Assembly: GCF_004339725.1 (NCBI RefSeq)
Contig: NZ_SMGK01000001.1
Coordinates: 186,001-250,000 of the forward strand
Reading direction: 5' to 3'
Source: Acidipila rosea
Lineage (GTDB): Bacteria > Acidobacteriota > Terriglobia > Terriglobales > Acidobacteriaceae
Length of the DNA stretch: 64,000 nucleotides
The number at the start of each line of letters is the position of its first letter. The first letter of the stretch is position 1. Below are positions 27,260 to 36,352 of the stretch, one piece after another. Below the pieces are notes generated by a model. That model worked only from the letters and a program-made list of their open reading frames with translations. It did not search any database and had not been told where the DNA came from. The position numbers were made by a program, and so were the translations under genes.

Positions 27260-27566
27260 AACGACAGTATACGATGCTGCGGTGTACTCTTTGCACCAGC
27301 CCCTGGTCATCCTGAGCGGGTGAGAAAACTGTCAGAAACTTTTGATTCTGCATGAGCTAAAACAGCCAATTTTGGCTGTGTAGGAATTGTGCAGGACATT
27401 TGTGCAGAATTCAGTCTGAATGACAGTTTTCTCACGCCGGAAGAGGGTTCGGGAGAAACCCGCAGGGTGTCTCCCGCGCCGCTGAAAATGGCAGACGGGA
27501 GCCTTTGCATCCCGTCTGTCCGGTTTTCTGTGTCGTTCGATTGTTACATGATCGCAGGCATGATTT
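27260..27566. other. Intergenic region at the left edge of the element
   Basis: 307 bases between nuoI and the ArdC gene. It holds a GTCATCCTGAGCGGG stretch (about 27306), an imperfect ~30-bp inverted repeat (27321-27351 with 27404-27434), a central hairpin at 27362-27379, and three GTGYAGRA direct repeats (27378, 27389, 27402). No coding frame is convincing. Confidence 0.55.
27321..27434. repeat. 114-bp nested inverted repeat
   Basis: TGAGAAAACTGTCA (27321-27334) and TGACAGTTTTCTCA (27421-27434) are perfect 14-bp inverted arms. The match resumes inward (ATTCTGCA against TGCAGAAT). In the centre ACAGCCAA (27362-27369) pairs with TTGGCTGT (27372-27379). It may be a terminator for the ArdC transcript, a MITE-like element or part of the attachment region. 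Confidence 0.6.
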
Positions 27567-28448
27567 TTATGCTGCGACTTCCTCCGGTTCCTCACTCGTT
27601 ACCTCGTCCGTAATGGGCGGCTCCAGCGCGGCAAGGATGACGCTCGCAGTCTGCTGGATGACTTCGAGTGATTCAGCCAGCAAGGATGCGTTGCCGTGGT
27701 ACAGGTGGATGTAGTCAGCGGACGCGGAACCCGTTACCAGCCCAACGGCCTTTCCGACAACAAACGCCACAGCCTCGGCCTCTGTCTCGCGTACTGTCTT
27801 CGTGGTGGCTGTTCTGCGTTCGGCCTTGTGTAGAAGCTCGTGCGCCGTCTCATGTACCAGCGTTGAAAATTCCTCGGCCTTCGTCTGTCCGCTCAGGATG
27901 GCAATGCGTCCGCCGTAGCTCATGCCGAGTGCGCCTTTGAGATCGTCGCTATACGCAAGCTGGATGCCATGCGAACGCACGAATGCAGTTAGTCTGTCCA
28001 AGTTCTCTCCGGGGTCGCCGGATACCTCGCGCATCTCCGGCAGGTCTACACCGTCGGTCTGAGAGATGTCGAAGACATAGGCCGAACGGAAGCCAACCAA
28101 TACAGGCTTATTCGGATAAATGGGGTCACTCTTGGCGACCTCTTCGTCAGTCTTGCGGCGAACGCCAACGATGGGAGCAAGGATGCGGATGCCTTTGGAG
28201 CCAGCTTTGACGAACCGGCCTAACTGCTTCCATGCGAAGAATCCGGCTACGCGGGTAGCGGTGGGCATCTGCCGCGCAATCTCCATCACGTTCCCGAAGG
28301 AATAGTGATGGAAACGGCTCATCGCGGTTAAGTAGTTCGTGAGGGCTTCGGAGTGTCCGGCCTCCAACTGTTCAATCAAGAGCTTTACGTTGGCGGCGAT
28401 GATTTCCTGCTTGGTGAGGGGCTTTTTGCTGTTGGCGATGGTGTTCAT
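27567..28448 (-). CDS. ArdC-like antirestriction protein
   Basis: 293 residues. The N-terminal ArdC single-stranded-DNA-binding domain (about 1-120) has HHYSFGNVMEIARQ, TRVAGFFAWKQLGR and KAGSKGIRILAP. The C-terminal ImmA/IrrE-like metallopeptidase has the zinc motif HETAHELLH and the third-ligand region ETEAEAVAFVV. Such proteins protect incoming DNA during conjugation, which fits the neighbouring relaxase. Last gene of the leftward mobilization block. Confidence 0.85.
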   Translation of the reverse strand: MNTIANSKKPLTKQEIIAANVKLLIEQLEAGHSEALTNYLTAMSRFHHYSFGNVMEIARQMPTATRVAGFFAWKQLGRFVKAGSKGIRILAPIVGVRRKTDEEVAKSDPIYPNKPVLVGFRSAYVFDISQTDGVDLPEMREVSGDPGENLDRLTAFVRSHGIQLAYSDDLKGALGMSYGGRIAILSGQTKAEEFSTLVHETAHELLHKAERRTATTKTVRETEAEAVAFVVGKAVGLVTGSASADYIHLYHGNASLLAESLEVIQQTASVILAALEPPITDEVTSEEPEEVAA

Positions 28449-28799
28449 GGTGTTTTCTCCTTTGCATTTGCTTTTGCACGTCCGCGTTGAAACGCGGCAT
28501 GTACATGCCGAACGCCTCCTGGCGAAGGCGGGGGTAGCAAACGGAAAGGTCTTCGAGCGGAGCTTTTTGGGGGGACCGCGCGTCAGCGTGGGGGAGCCAA
28601 AACCCGAAGGGCGAATGGCCTTGGAGAGCGCGAGGGGAGACCCCTTAGCAGGGCTTGTCTTCCTTATGCGTGCGCGTCAGCGCACAAGATTTATAGGGAG
28701 GGCGTTGCGGGAGGGAACGTCACGCAGAGGTGGAAGCGGAGAACGCGAATGCGGTCGCAGCGGGGAGGAAACCTCCTCCGCTGAATCTAATAAAAGACT
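28449..28799. other. Non-coding gap between ardC and the relaxase
   Basis: 351 bases, purine-rich in the middle, with no supported gene. GTGCGC/GCGCAC (28670-28675, 28680-28685) form a 6-bp hairpin with loop GTCA. A TTTCTCCTTT just after the ardC ATG on the plus strand is its AGGAGAAA ribosome-binding site. Nothing else was recognised. Confidence 0.5.
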
Positions 28800-31574
28800 T
28801 TACCCAATCGAGAAGCCATGTGAAATTTCCTGCTGGGGAACAGATTGCGGCTTTATCTTTTCACCAAGGTCTTGTTGTGGCGTCACACCCTTCTCTACGC
28901 CTGCCTGCGGTGCATGAGCACTCTGCTGCGATACTTCATGGCCGAGAGCAACCGGCAATTTCTCCCGGTCGTTGGTAAATATCTGCGCGTCGTGCGCTCC
29001 ACGCGAGATAGAGACATACGCCATACGATTGTTAAGCAGGTCTTTCGCGCCTAACTCGGTGTCTACATGCACCAGCACTCGCTCGGCGGTCTGTCCCTGA
29101 CTGGAGTGGCTGGTCACTGCATAGCCGTGATCGAGATGCGGATTGCGTACCGGGTCGATTTCTACCGAACGGCCACCGTCCATACGCAAACTCATTTTGC
29201 CGTCACTGATTCGTTCGACCGTCGCTAGTTCACGGTTCGCAACCTTTAATTCATTGTCGGGTGCGGTGAACTGGATGCGGTCGCCTACGGAGAATGCTCG
29301 TTGCTCCTCGCGGTAGACCGACACACCCTGCTGGCGGCGTGGATCGTAACTCTGCTGTCGTCCATCGCGTAGTGCGACGGTGATCTGGTTGTGTTCGGCA
29401 TCCACGCCAGTTACGCGGGCATATTCGCCCTTCTGGATGCCTGTCTCTTTCGAGCCACGGCTGTACCGTAGCACGTCACCAACTTCGTACTTCTCCGCCC
29501 ATGTTCGTGCAGCGCCGGTAAGTTCCTGCCGCTGCACCAATGTCTGTACGGGATGTTCCTCTTTGGCGACTACCCCACGCTGCTGCAACTCGGCATGGAT
29601 GCAAGTGTTGATTTCCATGCGGGAACGATTGTCGGGCGAGACGACCAATGTATTCTCGGGGGCTTTCGCATACTCCTTGGCTACTGCGTCGATGCGCTCA
29701 TCCCGGCCTTTGAACTCATGCACACGGCCTTGCTCATCCAACTTCTTTACCGCAGCACCGACTTCGCCCCGCGCTAACTGCTCCACGACATTGCGTAGCT
29801 CCGGGTCTTTCTGGCGCACGATCTGGTCAAGAGAAACTGTTTTCATGCCAGCCTGTTGCAACTGCGCGAACGGCCTGCCCGCTTCTACTGCTTCATGCTG
29901 TCGTTTGTCTCCCACCAGCAACACACGGTCGCTCGGATGCAAGCGTGTCAGAAACTCGTGCATCTGTTTCGTGGAAGCCAGCGAGGATTCGTCGAGCACG
30001 TACAAACGCTTTTCGCCCGTGTCTGGTCTTTCACCACGCGCAAGATGCCTCTGGAGCGTGGACGTTTCGATGCCAGCTTCACCCAGCTTTTGTGCCGCCC
30101 GCGACGTGGGCGCAAAACCTTCCACAGCGTAGCCCTCACGTTCCGCACCTTCACGAATGACAGCCAACGTGGTCGTCTTGCCAGCACCGGCTACACCGTC
30201 CATGCCGACGATCTTCTCCCGCGCGGAAAATACTTCCTCGACCGCATGGCGTTGGGAAGAATTTAACTCTGGATGACGGCCTATCGTATCGAACCTTTCT
30301 CGGCCTTCCACCAGCATCGGGCGGTGCTGGTCATTGCTCTTTTGGAGAATGTCGACGATCTCGCGCTCGGTGCGCAGCATCGTGGCAGTCGTAATCTGCG
30401 GGCCACGCACGGATGCGGCGGCCTGCTGGAACTCGCCAGACTCAAAGCGTCTGTCCACTTCCTGCCGTATCTGGCTGTACGTCACTTCGCCCATGCCACG
30501 CTGCAACGCGGTTTCATAGAGAGCACGACGGTCCTGCACGGCAGACTTCTCAAAAAGATGGTCGCGTGCATACGTGACAGCCTGCCGCGCAATCATCTCC
30601 CGGTTTCGCTCCTGCCGATGTTGCTGGCTACGCTCACGCGCTGCTGCCACAACATGATCCGCCTGATGGCCGAACGTTGTCGCCAACTCACGATGCTGAC
30701 GCTGGACTTCTTCGGGCGACAGCAACTCTTTCCGGTCACGCGTGAAGTGTGCCGCGACCTGGGCAGCTCCCGCTCCATCCAATCCTTGCGCCCGAAGATG
30801 GTCTTTAATTTGCTCGCGGCGCGGGCTGGATGCTTCGAGGTATTCCTTCGTGTAGCCCTTAATCTCCGGCTGACCGTACTTGCCGGATTCGATTTCATAG
30901 CCCAACCCCTGCAACCGAGAGGACAACTCCGCGCGGTAGATGGATGTCGCGTAATGCTGCGAGGCATAGAGTTCGTGTGATTGCACGGAGCGCGTCTGTC
31001 CGTTGTCGCGCTCGGTGACATTGAAGATGACAGCATGAGTATGCAGCTGCGGAGCGGCATAACCTTCGACAGGCCGCGCGGTATCGTGCTCAAACGTTGC
31101 GGCCACAAATTTGCCCGTCGTCTCCGGTGCGTGGACATTGCCGATGCGAGCTTGCGTGTAATGTTCCAGTTCGTTCAACGCGACGCGAACACTCTCGCGG
31201 TGCGCTTCCCGCACACGATCATCTCCGCCCACAAGCGCCGTCAATGAAACTGACTTCGGTGCGGAGAACGTCGCGTCCCATCCGGCGCGGTGCTCCACGC
31301 TGGTGACTTCCTTGCCATTCTTGCCTTCATAGGTGCGTGAGACCTGATGCTTCACCATCTGCTGTTGAGTGAAGGGATGCTGGCCTTCAGTCAAACGCGC
31401 GAAGTGCTCATCGCCCACAACACCGGACAGACCCCATTCTTTCGCAAGCCGTCCTTGCCATTCGCTATGCCCCTGCTGATCGCGGCTCCAGTAGTTCTGT
31501 CTCTCCGAAGCAAACTCCCGCTCATGGTACGAACGTACCTGCCCCGCAGACAGCGGCTTGGAGAGCGTCAGCAT
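28800..31574 (-). CDS. MobF-family conjugative relaxase-helicase (TrwC/TraI-like)
   Basis: Nicks oriT, stays covalently attached to the 5' end and unwinds the DNA for transfer. 924 residues. The N-terminal TrwC relaxase domain has candidate nucleophiles Tyr16 and Tyr28. The three-His metal site is present as His163, His178 and His180 (LHTHAVIFN). The C-terminal RecD-like SF1B helicase contains GVAGAGKTTT, APTSRAAQKL, the Walker B-like YVLDESSLAS and GDKRQHEAVEAG. Late motifs include YAVTSHSSQGQT and YVSISRGAHD. Length and motifs appear intact. It lies 21 bases downstream of the coupling protein gene. Confidence 0.93.
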   Translation of the reverse strand: MLTLSKPLSAGQVRSYHEREFASERQNYWSRDQQGHSEWQGRLAKEWGLSGVVGDEHFARLTEGQHPFTQQQMVKHQVSRTYEGKNGKEVTSVEHRAGWDATFSAPKSVSLTALVGGDDRVREAHRESVRVALNELEHYTQARIGNVHAPETTGKFVAATFEHDTARPVEGYAAPQLHTHAVIFNVTERDNGQTRSVQSHELYASQHYATSIYRAELSSRLQGLGYEIESGKYGQPEIKGYTKEYLEASSPRREQIKDHLRAQGLDGAGAAQVAAHFTRDRKELLSPEEVQRQHRELATTFGHQADHVVAAARERSQQHRQERNREMIARQAVTYARDHLFEKSAVQDRRALYETALQRGMGEVTYSQIRQEVDRRFESGEFQQAAASVRGPQITTATMLRTEREIVDILQKSNDQHRPMLVEGRERFDTIGRHPELNSSQRHAVEEVFSAREKIVGMDGVAGAGKTTTLAVIREGAEREGYAVEGFAPTSRAAQKLGEAGIETSTLQRHLARGERPDTGEKRLYVLDESSLASTKQMHEFLTRLHPSDRVLLVGDKRQHEAVEAGRPFAQLQQAGMKTVSLDQIVRQKDPELRNVVEQLARGEVGAAVKKLDEQGRVHEFKGRDERIDAVAKEYAKAPENTLVVSPDNRSRMEINTCIHAELQQRGVVAKEEHPVQTLVQRQELTGAARTWAEKYEVGDVLRYSRGSKETGIQKGEYARVTGVDAEHNQITVALRDGRQQSYDPRRQQGVSVYREEQRAFSVGDRIQFTAPDNELKVANRELATVERISDGKMSLRMDGGRSVEIDPVRNPHLDHGYAVTSHSSQGQTAERVLVHVDTELGAKDLLNNRMAYVSISRGAHDAQIFTNDREKLPVALGHEVSQQSAHAPQAGVEKGVTPQQDLGEKIKPQSVPQQEISHGFSIG

Positions 31575-31595
31575 AAGAACTCAATCTCCCGATCT

Positions 31596-33563
31596 TCATT
31601 CGATGCCCTTGGTTTCATCCCAACTGAACCCCTCTCGCTTCACGGCGGCCTTATCCTCTAACGGCAACACTGCCTGAACTGGCTTCTTTGCTTCTGATGC
31701 TTTGACGGGAGCCGGAGTCTTCGCAGCATCCACCTTGCGCGGTCGCGGCTGTTCTCTCGTCCGCTCCAGAAACTCCGGTTGCTTATTCTGTTTCTTCGCC
31801 AGCCGGAACCTTGCCGGCACAACATGATTCTCCAGCTTGATAAAGCCTGTGAGCGGAGCCAGCCCAGCGATCTCGGAGGCCATAACAAGCGGCTTGGTCG
31901 CAATCTCCATCGCAAAACTCTTCTTTGAGCGCAGCAGGCCCATGCTGCGCGACTCCTTCAGGCGTTCGACCTCTATTTCGCCGATGGCCTCGGAGATCCA
32001 TTTGGCCGCGCGCGGTTCGGAGGTCTTCAAAAATATCTTCGTCGCAGGCTGGGAGAGCATCGCTTCGGCGTCCTGACCGTAACGCTTCTCCATCTGGCTG
32101 CGCCCCTGCAAGCCCATCACGACGGGATTGCCATACTTGCGATTTTCTGTGACGGCAGTGTGCAACTGAGGCAGCTTATTCAGGCTCGCCAGCTCATCAA
32201 GCACGAACCAAACCGGCTTCGCCGCCTGGTCTTCACAGTAGCCCATCATGCGAAGGATGAACAGGTCGAGCCATGCCGAGTGCAGCGGCAACACCTTCTC
32301 CCGGTAAGCCGCAGAGGATGTCAGGAACACCCAGCGTTTGCGCTCGGTATACCATTCTGCCGTCGCAAAGGTCTTTCTTGTGTACTCCCACTCCGGCAGC
32401 AGTTCCAGACTGTCGGCCACCATGTTCAAGCTGGAAAGCACGCCTGCCCTTTGCGCCGGAGCGCCGGGATCGAGCAGCGCCGCCAGCGGCGTTCCTTTCA
32501 CCGCAAACTCGATGCGCGACGGATCAGCCATCATGCGCAGAATGTCTCTCGGCTGGGGCTTGTCCCGCAGCAGATGGGCCAACACCCGGCGCGGCGCATC
32601 GGTAAAGAACGCCTTCTCATATTCCTTCTCCGGCAGCATCGCAGCCGCAATCGTCGTGGCCGTCTCCGGTCGGTCGATCTCATCACCCAGTCCCCAGTAC
32701 GGGCAGCGCTGCTCAAGCGGGTTCAGGATCAGGTCGCCCCTCTTGGGATCGTAGAACTCGCCCAGAAAGTCCATCGCCGGGTCATAGACGATGGCGCTCT
32801 CGCCCCGGTCTTTCACCTGACGGAGCAACTGCCGGATGGCCGAACTTTTGCCGGAGCCGGTATCGCCCATAAGCAGGATGTGACTGGCCTCCAGCCGTCG
32901 GGGGAGATGGAAGCTGCGGGTGGGAAGCAGCCGTCCGAGCGTACCTTCGCGCTCCATCTGGAAGCGGATACCGCCATCACTGGAGCCACGCAACGCGGCA
33001 ATCAACTCCGGGCCTTTGGTACGGCGTCCATGACGCTGCTCGTGCTTCCGATTGAGACGAAGCCTGTGTCCAAAGAACAGCCAGAGCAGGTATAGGGACA
33101 ACACTACCGCCGTCAGGTAGAGCATGGGCCGGAGGAAGATCAGCCATGCGCTGTCACCGTCATAGATCGTGTCCCGCAGGTACGATTGCAACTCCCTCGC
33201 ACTGACCTTACCGGGCTGCGCAATCGTCACCCCTCGCCAACCCTCCGCGATGGCTTTCGGACTCAATGCGAACCGTTGTTTCGGATCAGAACTCTTGACT
33301 GCATCTTCCGGCAATAACGGCTCCGGTTTCCGCCCCGGAGCCGTTTTCTCGGCATAGCTCACAGTGGTCGTCGCACCGGGGTAGCTGCTCAGTGTGGAGC
33401 ACGCCGCATAGGTTCCGAGGTAGAAGTTCTGGACGGGATTCATCGTCCACCCGAGCCATAGCGCCGCCGGAAAGATCACCAGAAACGGCCCCAACACGAA
33501 GAGCAAAACCAGCCACAGGAGCCACCGGCCCCGGCTGGGAAAGCGCATCGCCCCGGCACTCAC
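31596..33563 (-). CDS. Type IV coupling protein (TraD/VirD4-like)
   Basis: Membrane-anchored hexameric ATPase that passes the relaxase-DNA complex to a type IV secretion channel. 655 residues. Two N-terminal membrane segments (about 12-40 and 143-165) are followed by a motor domain with Walker A GDTGSGKSS and Walker B WFVLDELASL, then MGLQGRSQMEKRYG. The C-terminal tail is Lys/Pro-rich. Its start overlaps the upstream relaxosome gene by 4 bases. No channel genes are encoded in the element, so it would dock on a helper system. Confidence 0.9.
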   Translation of the reverse strand: MSAGAMRFPSRGRWLLWLVLLFVLGPFLVIFPAALWLGWTMNPVQNFYLGTYAACSTLSSYPGATTTVSYAEKTAPGRKPEPLLPEDAVKSSDPKQRFALSPKAIAEGWRGVTIAQPGKVSARELQSYLRDTIYDGDSAWLIFLRPMLYLTAVVLSLYLLWLFFGHRLRLNRKHEQRHGRRTKGPELIAALRGSSDGGIRFQMEREGTLGRLLPTRSFHLPRRLEASHILLMGDTGSGKSSAIRQLLRQVKDRGESAIVYDPAMDFLGEFYDPKRGDLILNPLEQRCPYWGLGDEIDRPETATTIAAAMLPEKEYEKAFFTDAPRRVLAHLLRDKPQPRDILRMMADPSRIEFAVKGTPLAALLDPGAPAQRAGVLSSLNMVADSLELLPEWEYTRKTFATAEWYTERKRWVFLTSSAAYREKVLPLHSAWLDLFILRMMGYCEDQAAKPVWFVLDELASLNKLPQLHTAVTENRKYGNPVVMGLQGRSQMEKRYGQDAEAMLSQPATKIFLKTSEPRAAKWISEAIGEIEVERLKESRSMGLLRSKKSFAMEIATKPLVMASEIAGLAPLTGFIKLENHVVPARFRLAKKQNKQPEFLERTREQPRPRKVDAAKTPAPVKASEAKKPVQAVLPLEDKAAVKREGFSWDETKGIE

Positions 33564-33985
33564 TTCTGGCCTCCGGCTCTATCCTCCCCGGCAAGGAAAT
33601 CGGTGAGCAGTTTGCGGGCGTCGGCCAGCTTCCGCGCCTCCGCCTTATCTCGGATTTTGACTACAGATTCCGGCAGCAGATACTTGCCTTCGGTCTGCGC
33701 GGAGGCCGACGCATGGAACAGATTCAGGAGCATGTAGCGCAGCGAGGAAAGCTCCGCCAGCATCAATTCCGTGGGGTCGGCTGGGCGCTCCCGCGCCCCA
33801 TTTAAGGCCAGCTCCCGCAGCCATACCGCGAGCGTCTTGCCGCTCTTTTCGGCAGCAGCTTCGACCTCCCGCAGCTCGTCTGGAGTGATCCTTGTCGCGA
33901 TGGTTTTGGTGCGAAAGCCGGGCTTCTCCTGGGCGCTTTCAGAAGCGCTGGAAGCCGCCAGAATAGGGCCGTGCGGAGTCTCCAT
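33560..33985 (-). CDS. Small relaxosome / MobC-like DNA-binding protein
   Basis: About 141 residues from the ATG at about 33985 (METPHGPILAAS); the frame is open to a TTG at 34078. The segment TRITPDELREVEAAAEKSGKTLAVWLRELAL has the ribbon-helix-helix/MobC pattern of plasmid accessory proteins. These bind near oriT and load the relaxase. The C-terminal half is helical and charged. It sits first in the mobilization operon, next to the palindrome at 34126-34159, its likely target, and overlaps the coupling protein gene by 4 bases. Confidence 0.75.
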   Translation of the reverse strand: METPHGPILAASSASESAQEKPGFRTKTIATRITPDELREVEAAAEKSGKTLAVWLRELALNGARERPADPTELMLAELSSLRYMLLNLFHASASAQTEGKYLLPESVVKIRDKAEARKLADARKLLTDFLAGEDRAGGQK

Positions 33986-34081
33986 AGAAGTCCGCCTTGT
34001 CTTCCAACATGCACCTGACGAGGATATCCGGTCAAGCGCCCGTTTCACGCCACCAAACCGTAAGCCTTGCTCCTGCAACGT

Positions 34082-34159
34082 GTTTACGTGAAAGACGCGT
34101 CAGGGAAGACGGCACGTTTACAGAACGATATGGCGTTTACGCTTGTAAACGCCATATCG
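34082..34159. promoter_or_regulatory. Candidate oriT / operator: 15-bp perfect palindrome with GTTTAC repeats
   Basis: CGATATGGCGTTTAC (34126-34140), loop GCTT, GTAAACGCCATATCG (34145-34159) form a perfect inverted repeat. GTTTAC also occurs at 34082 and 34116, so four copies (three direct, one inverted) lie in 78 bases. It is directly upstream of the mobilization operon, where oriT and the binding site for the RHH protein are expected. No known MobF nick sequence was identified. Confidence 0.6.
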
Positions 34160-34374
34160 CTAAATGACTCAAATTGCACACGTTCACGTCCGGTACCGCA
34201 GGTACACCTCGCAGTTCCCATTTGGGGGTGACGTGTCGATACTTCAGCCGATGCCGTAGGCAGCGCGGTTTTCGGGGATACCTTGCCTGGCATGGCTCCC
34301 CGTGTATGCAAAGCTCATTTGGAAAACTCGTCAGAACGGCAAAGTTCGCCAGCGGCTACGCGATGAGATCGCGC
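34160..34374. other. Non-coding gap
   Basis: About 215 bases between the palindrome and the HNH-like gene's stop. Together with the stretch from 33986 it makes about 390 bases without a gene. A weakly self-complementary GGTACCGCAGGTACACC (about 34192) is the only structure seen. It may hold the promoter of the leftward mobilization operon. Confidence 0.35.
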
Positions 34375-35109
34375 TCAAGTGATTGACAACCGAAGAAGGC
34401 TATTGCCTATCGGTTGATTGAAATGGGTTTTGCGATAGAAAACGTCCGACTCTTCTATCCTGCTCAGTGCGCCTCCCACAGTCGGGAACAGATTCAGGTA
34501 AAAGCGAAGTCCGCAAAGGCCAAATGAACCCATCACAAGATGCGCTTCGTGCGCCTTTGCGACGTAATTGAAGTGGTCGTCCAAATTAAAGGTTTCTCCC
34601 TGTCTGAACGCCGTATAGATGCCGCGTCCAACGGCGAACTCTTCAAGGCCAAAGGCGACCCTAGCCAATTCCACAGGGACCGTTCCCGGCTCGTGCGTAC
34701 CGGGACCGATGATTAGGTTTCTGCCGAAGCTGAAATTGAGCAGCGTCTTGAGGCACCATCGCTCTAATTTGCGGCTGTCCACCGTGAGATGTTTGGACGC
34801 CCAATTTATGTATGGCATCTCTTCGCGGGTCATCTTTGTCCGCGCAAAATCCCGGATGGAATCGAACGCGCTACCCGCCTCGGAATCCAACTCGCTCAAT
34901 GCGGAGTTGTGATCCTTGCAAAGTATCTTTGCCGTCAGTGTTTCGATGCGGACTTCTTTGGGTTCGTCGAGACACCAATCGAGACCCTTCACGAATATCG
35001 ACTGATCGGGGAACACGCATTTGGATACAAGATGCTCACGGCTAATACCGCCTCCGCATCCGCCAAGCGGTGCTGCCCAACATCCGCCGCTGGTGATTGC
35101 TTTCGCCAT
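34375..35109 (-). CDS. Hypothetical protein with HNH/zinc-like N-terminus
   Basis: 244 residues, family not certain. The N-terminal third has CGGGISREHLVSKCVFP followed by ILCKDHNSALSELDSEAG. The spacing of His, Cys and the C-x-x-H-N resembles HNH-type or zinc-ribbon nucleases of defence islands. The rest is mixed alpha/beta with no recognised motif. It is 40 bases downstream of the GIY-YIG gene in the same direction and may belong to the same transcript. Confidence 0.6.
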   Translation of the reverse strand: MAKAITSGGCWAAPLGGCGGGISREHLVSKCVFPDQSIFVKGLDWCLDEPKEVRIETLTAKILCKDHNSALSELDSEAGSAFDSIRDFARTKMTREEMPYINWASKHLTVDSRKLERWCLKTLLNFSFGRNLIIGPGTHEPGTVPVELARVAFGLEEFAVGRGIYTAFRQGETFNLDDHFNYVAKAHEAHLVMGSFGLCGLRFYLNLFPTVGGALSRIEESDVFYRKTHFNQPIGNSLLRLSIT

Positions 35110-35149
35110 CGTTTGTTTATTCCACCCGGAGCCAGCCCCAGCTATGCTT

Positions 35150-36352
35150 TCAGGATGCTATTTTCACTAGCTTCGCCGCTGCCGGATCATAAACGAATTG
35201 GGTGATACTCCCATCCTTGATGCGCTTGACTACCTCATCTATGACAAACAGCGGTACGAGGAACCATTCGCGCGGCTTCACCGGATTGCCGAAGCGGTCT
35301 TTGATTTCAATGTCCAACTGCGCGGGATCGAAGACGCGATGAATCAGGTTTTCCAGCTTCACGCGGTTCACGTTGTAGAGAATGTAGGTGGCAACGATCT
35401 CCGCATCGGCCAACAGAAACGTGGGGTCAAGACTCGCGTTGACAATCCGCGTTTCAACCCGTCCTCCGGTCACGCCGATTTTATGCAAAACCTCACGATT
35501 GGCTGCAACGATTGGATTGTCTGACTTGCTTCGCAGAACGTAAATGGTCCCACTGGCGAGGTCGTCTGCGTCTTGTTCATCTGCGAACAAAGGCCCAGCG
35601 TCGGGGTTAGTAATGATGCGGCCCGCATTTTCTTTATCGGGATAAAGTGAGCGTTGGAAAGATCGCGCTAACGGATTGCTTTCGGTTCCGTTGTCATAGA
35701 TGACCCGCAATCTGCTATCCCATCGCTCATCCCCTGTTTTGAAAGTCTCGCCAACCTCGGCAACGTATGCAATCTGCCCGCCGACAATGAAGAATTGCCC
35801 CTGCTGTATATCTGCCAGCTTGATCTGATCCATCCTGTCAACGGGCAGCGACCGGCGAACGCCCTCCTTCATTTCTCTCTGAACGCGCTCGAAGAGTGGT
35901 TTGAACGAATCGAAATCCTCGCACACGGTACGATTAGCGACTTCCTCGGCGGCACGCTTTTCAGAGCTTGCGCGGACGTGCCGCAATTCGGTGATACCGC
36001 TATCACCCGCTGCGCCCGCGAGTTCCGTCATCAGCTCGTCTTCGTCGATAGTCTCCGTGGGCGCGGCGGCAATCTTCGCGCCGGAGAGCAATCCCTGACG
36101 GTCGAGCGGCGCAAGGATCGCGCGGCACTCGTCAAGAGCGCGCAAGCGGTCCAGACGCACGGCATATAGGCGCTCGAAAATATCGCGTCCCTCCCCATGT
36201 TGCGGGGCGCATCCATGCTTTTCAACGAAACGCTGTATCTCCTCGAAGCCCGCAATAATGCGTTCTTCGCGGGGCGGGCGTCCGCCCTTCTTTTCCGGCT
36301 CCGCAAATTCTGCGAGTTCTGCGGCAAGTTCGTCGAGATTCGGGTCACTCAT
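35150..36352 (-). CDS. GIY-YIG nuclease-domain protein (T5orf172/MUG113-like)
   Basis: 400 residues from ATG 36352, which overlaps the helicase stop by 8 bases and has GGAAGGT upstream; the longer open frame to 36496 is rejected. The N-terminal half is charged and helical (ERIIAGFEEIQRFVEKHG, DIFERLYAVRLDRLR). The C-terminal ~135 residues form a GIY-YIG domain: GTIYVLRS (residues 268-275), HKIGVTGG, ENLIHRVF with the catalytic Glu, and PREWFLVPL. It could be the cleaving subunit of the upstream methyltransferase-helicase system. Confidence 0.8.
   Translation of the reverse strand: MSDPNLDELAAELAEFAEPEKKGGRPPREERIIAGFEEIQRFVEKHGCAPQHGEGRDIFERLYAVRLDRLRALDECRAILAPLDRQGLLSGAKIAAAPTETIDEDELMTELAGAAGDSGITELRHVRASSEKRAAEEVANRTVCEDFDSFKPLFERVQREMKEGVRRSLPVDRMDQIKLADIQQGQFFIVGGQIAYVAEVGETFKTGDERWDSRLRVIYDNGTESNPLARSFQRSLYPDKENAGRIITNPDAGPLFADEQDADDLASGTIYVLRSKSDNPIVAANREVLHKIGVTGGRVETRIVNASLDPTFLLADAEIVATYILYNVNRVKLENLIHRVFDPAQLDIEIKDRFGNPVKPREWFLVPLFVIDEVVKRIKDGSITQFVYDPAAAKLVKIAS

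Noticed and set aside
27260-27566. tRNA gene as the integration target
   Set aside because: No cloverleaf or TTCGANTC-type T-loop was found at either edge of the element.
27332-27595. Small minus-strand frames in the left edge
   Set aside because: They overlap the inverted repeat and have no conserved text or usable start.
30273-30980. 235-codon plus-strand frame in the relaxase gene
   Set aside because: Antisense to a conserved relaxase with intact motifs.
32160-33095. 311-codon plus-strand frame in the coupling protein gene
   Set aside because: Shadow of the coupling protein; no independent domain.
34084-34311. 75-codon minus-strand frame over the palindrome region
   Set aside because: It runs across the palindrome and repeats, has no domain and lacks a clear start signal.
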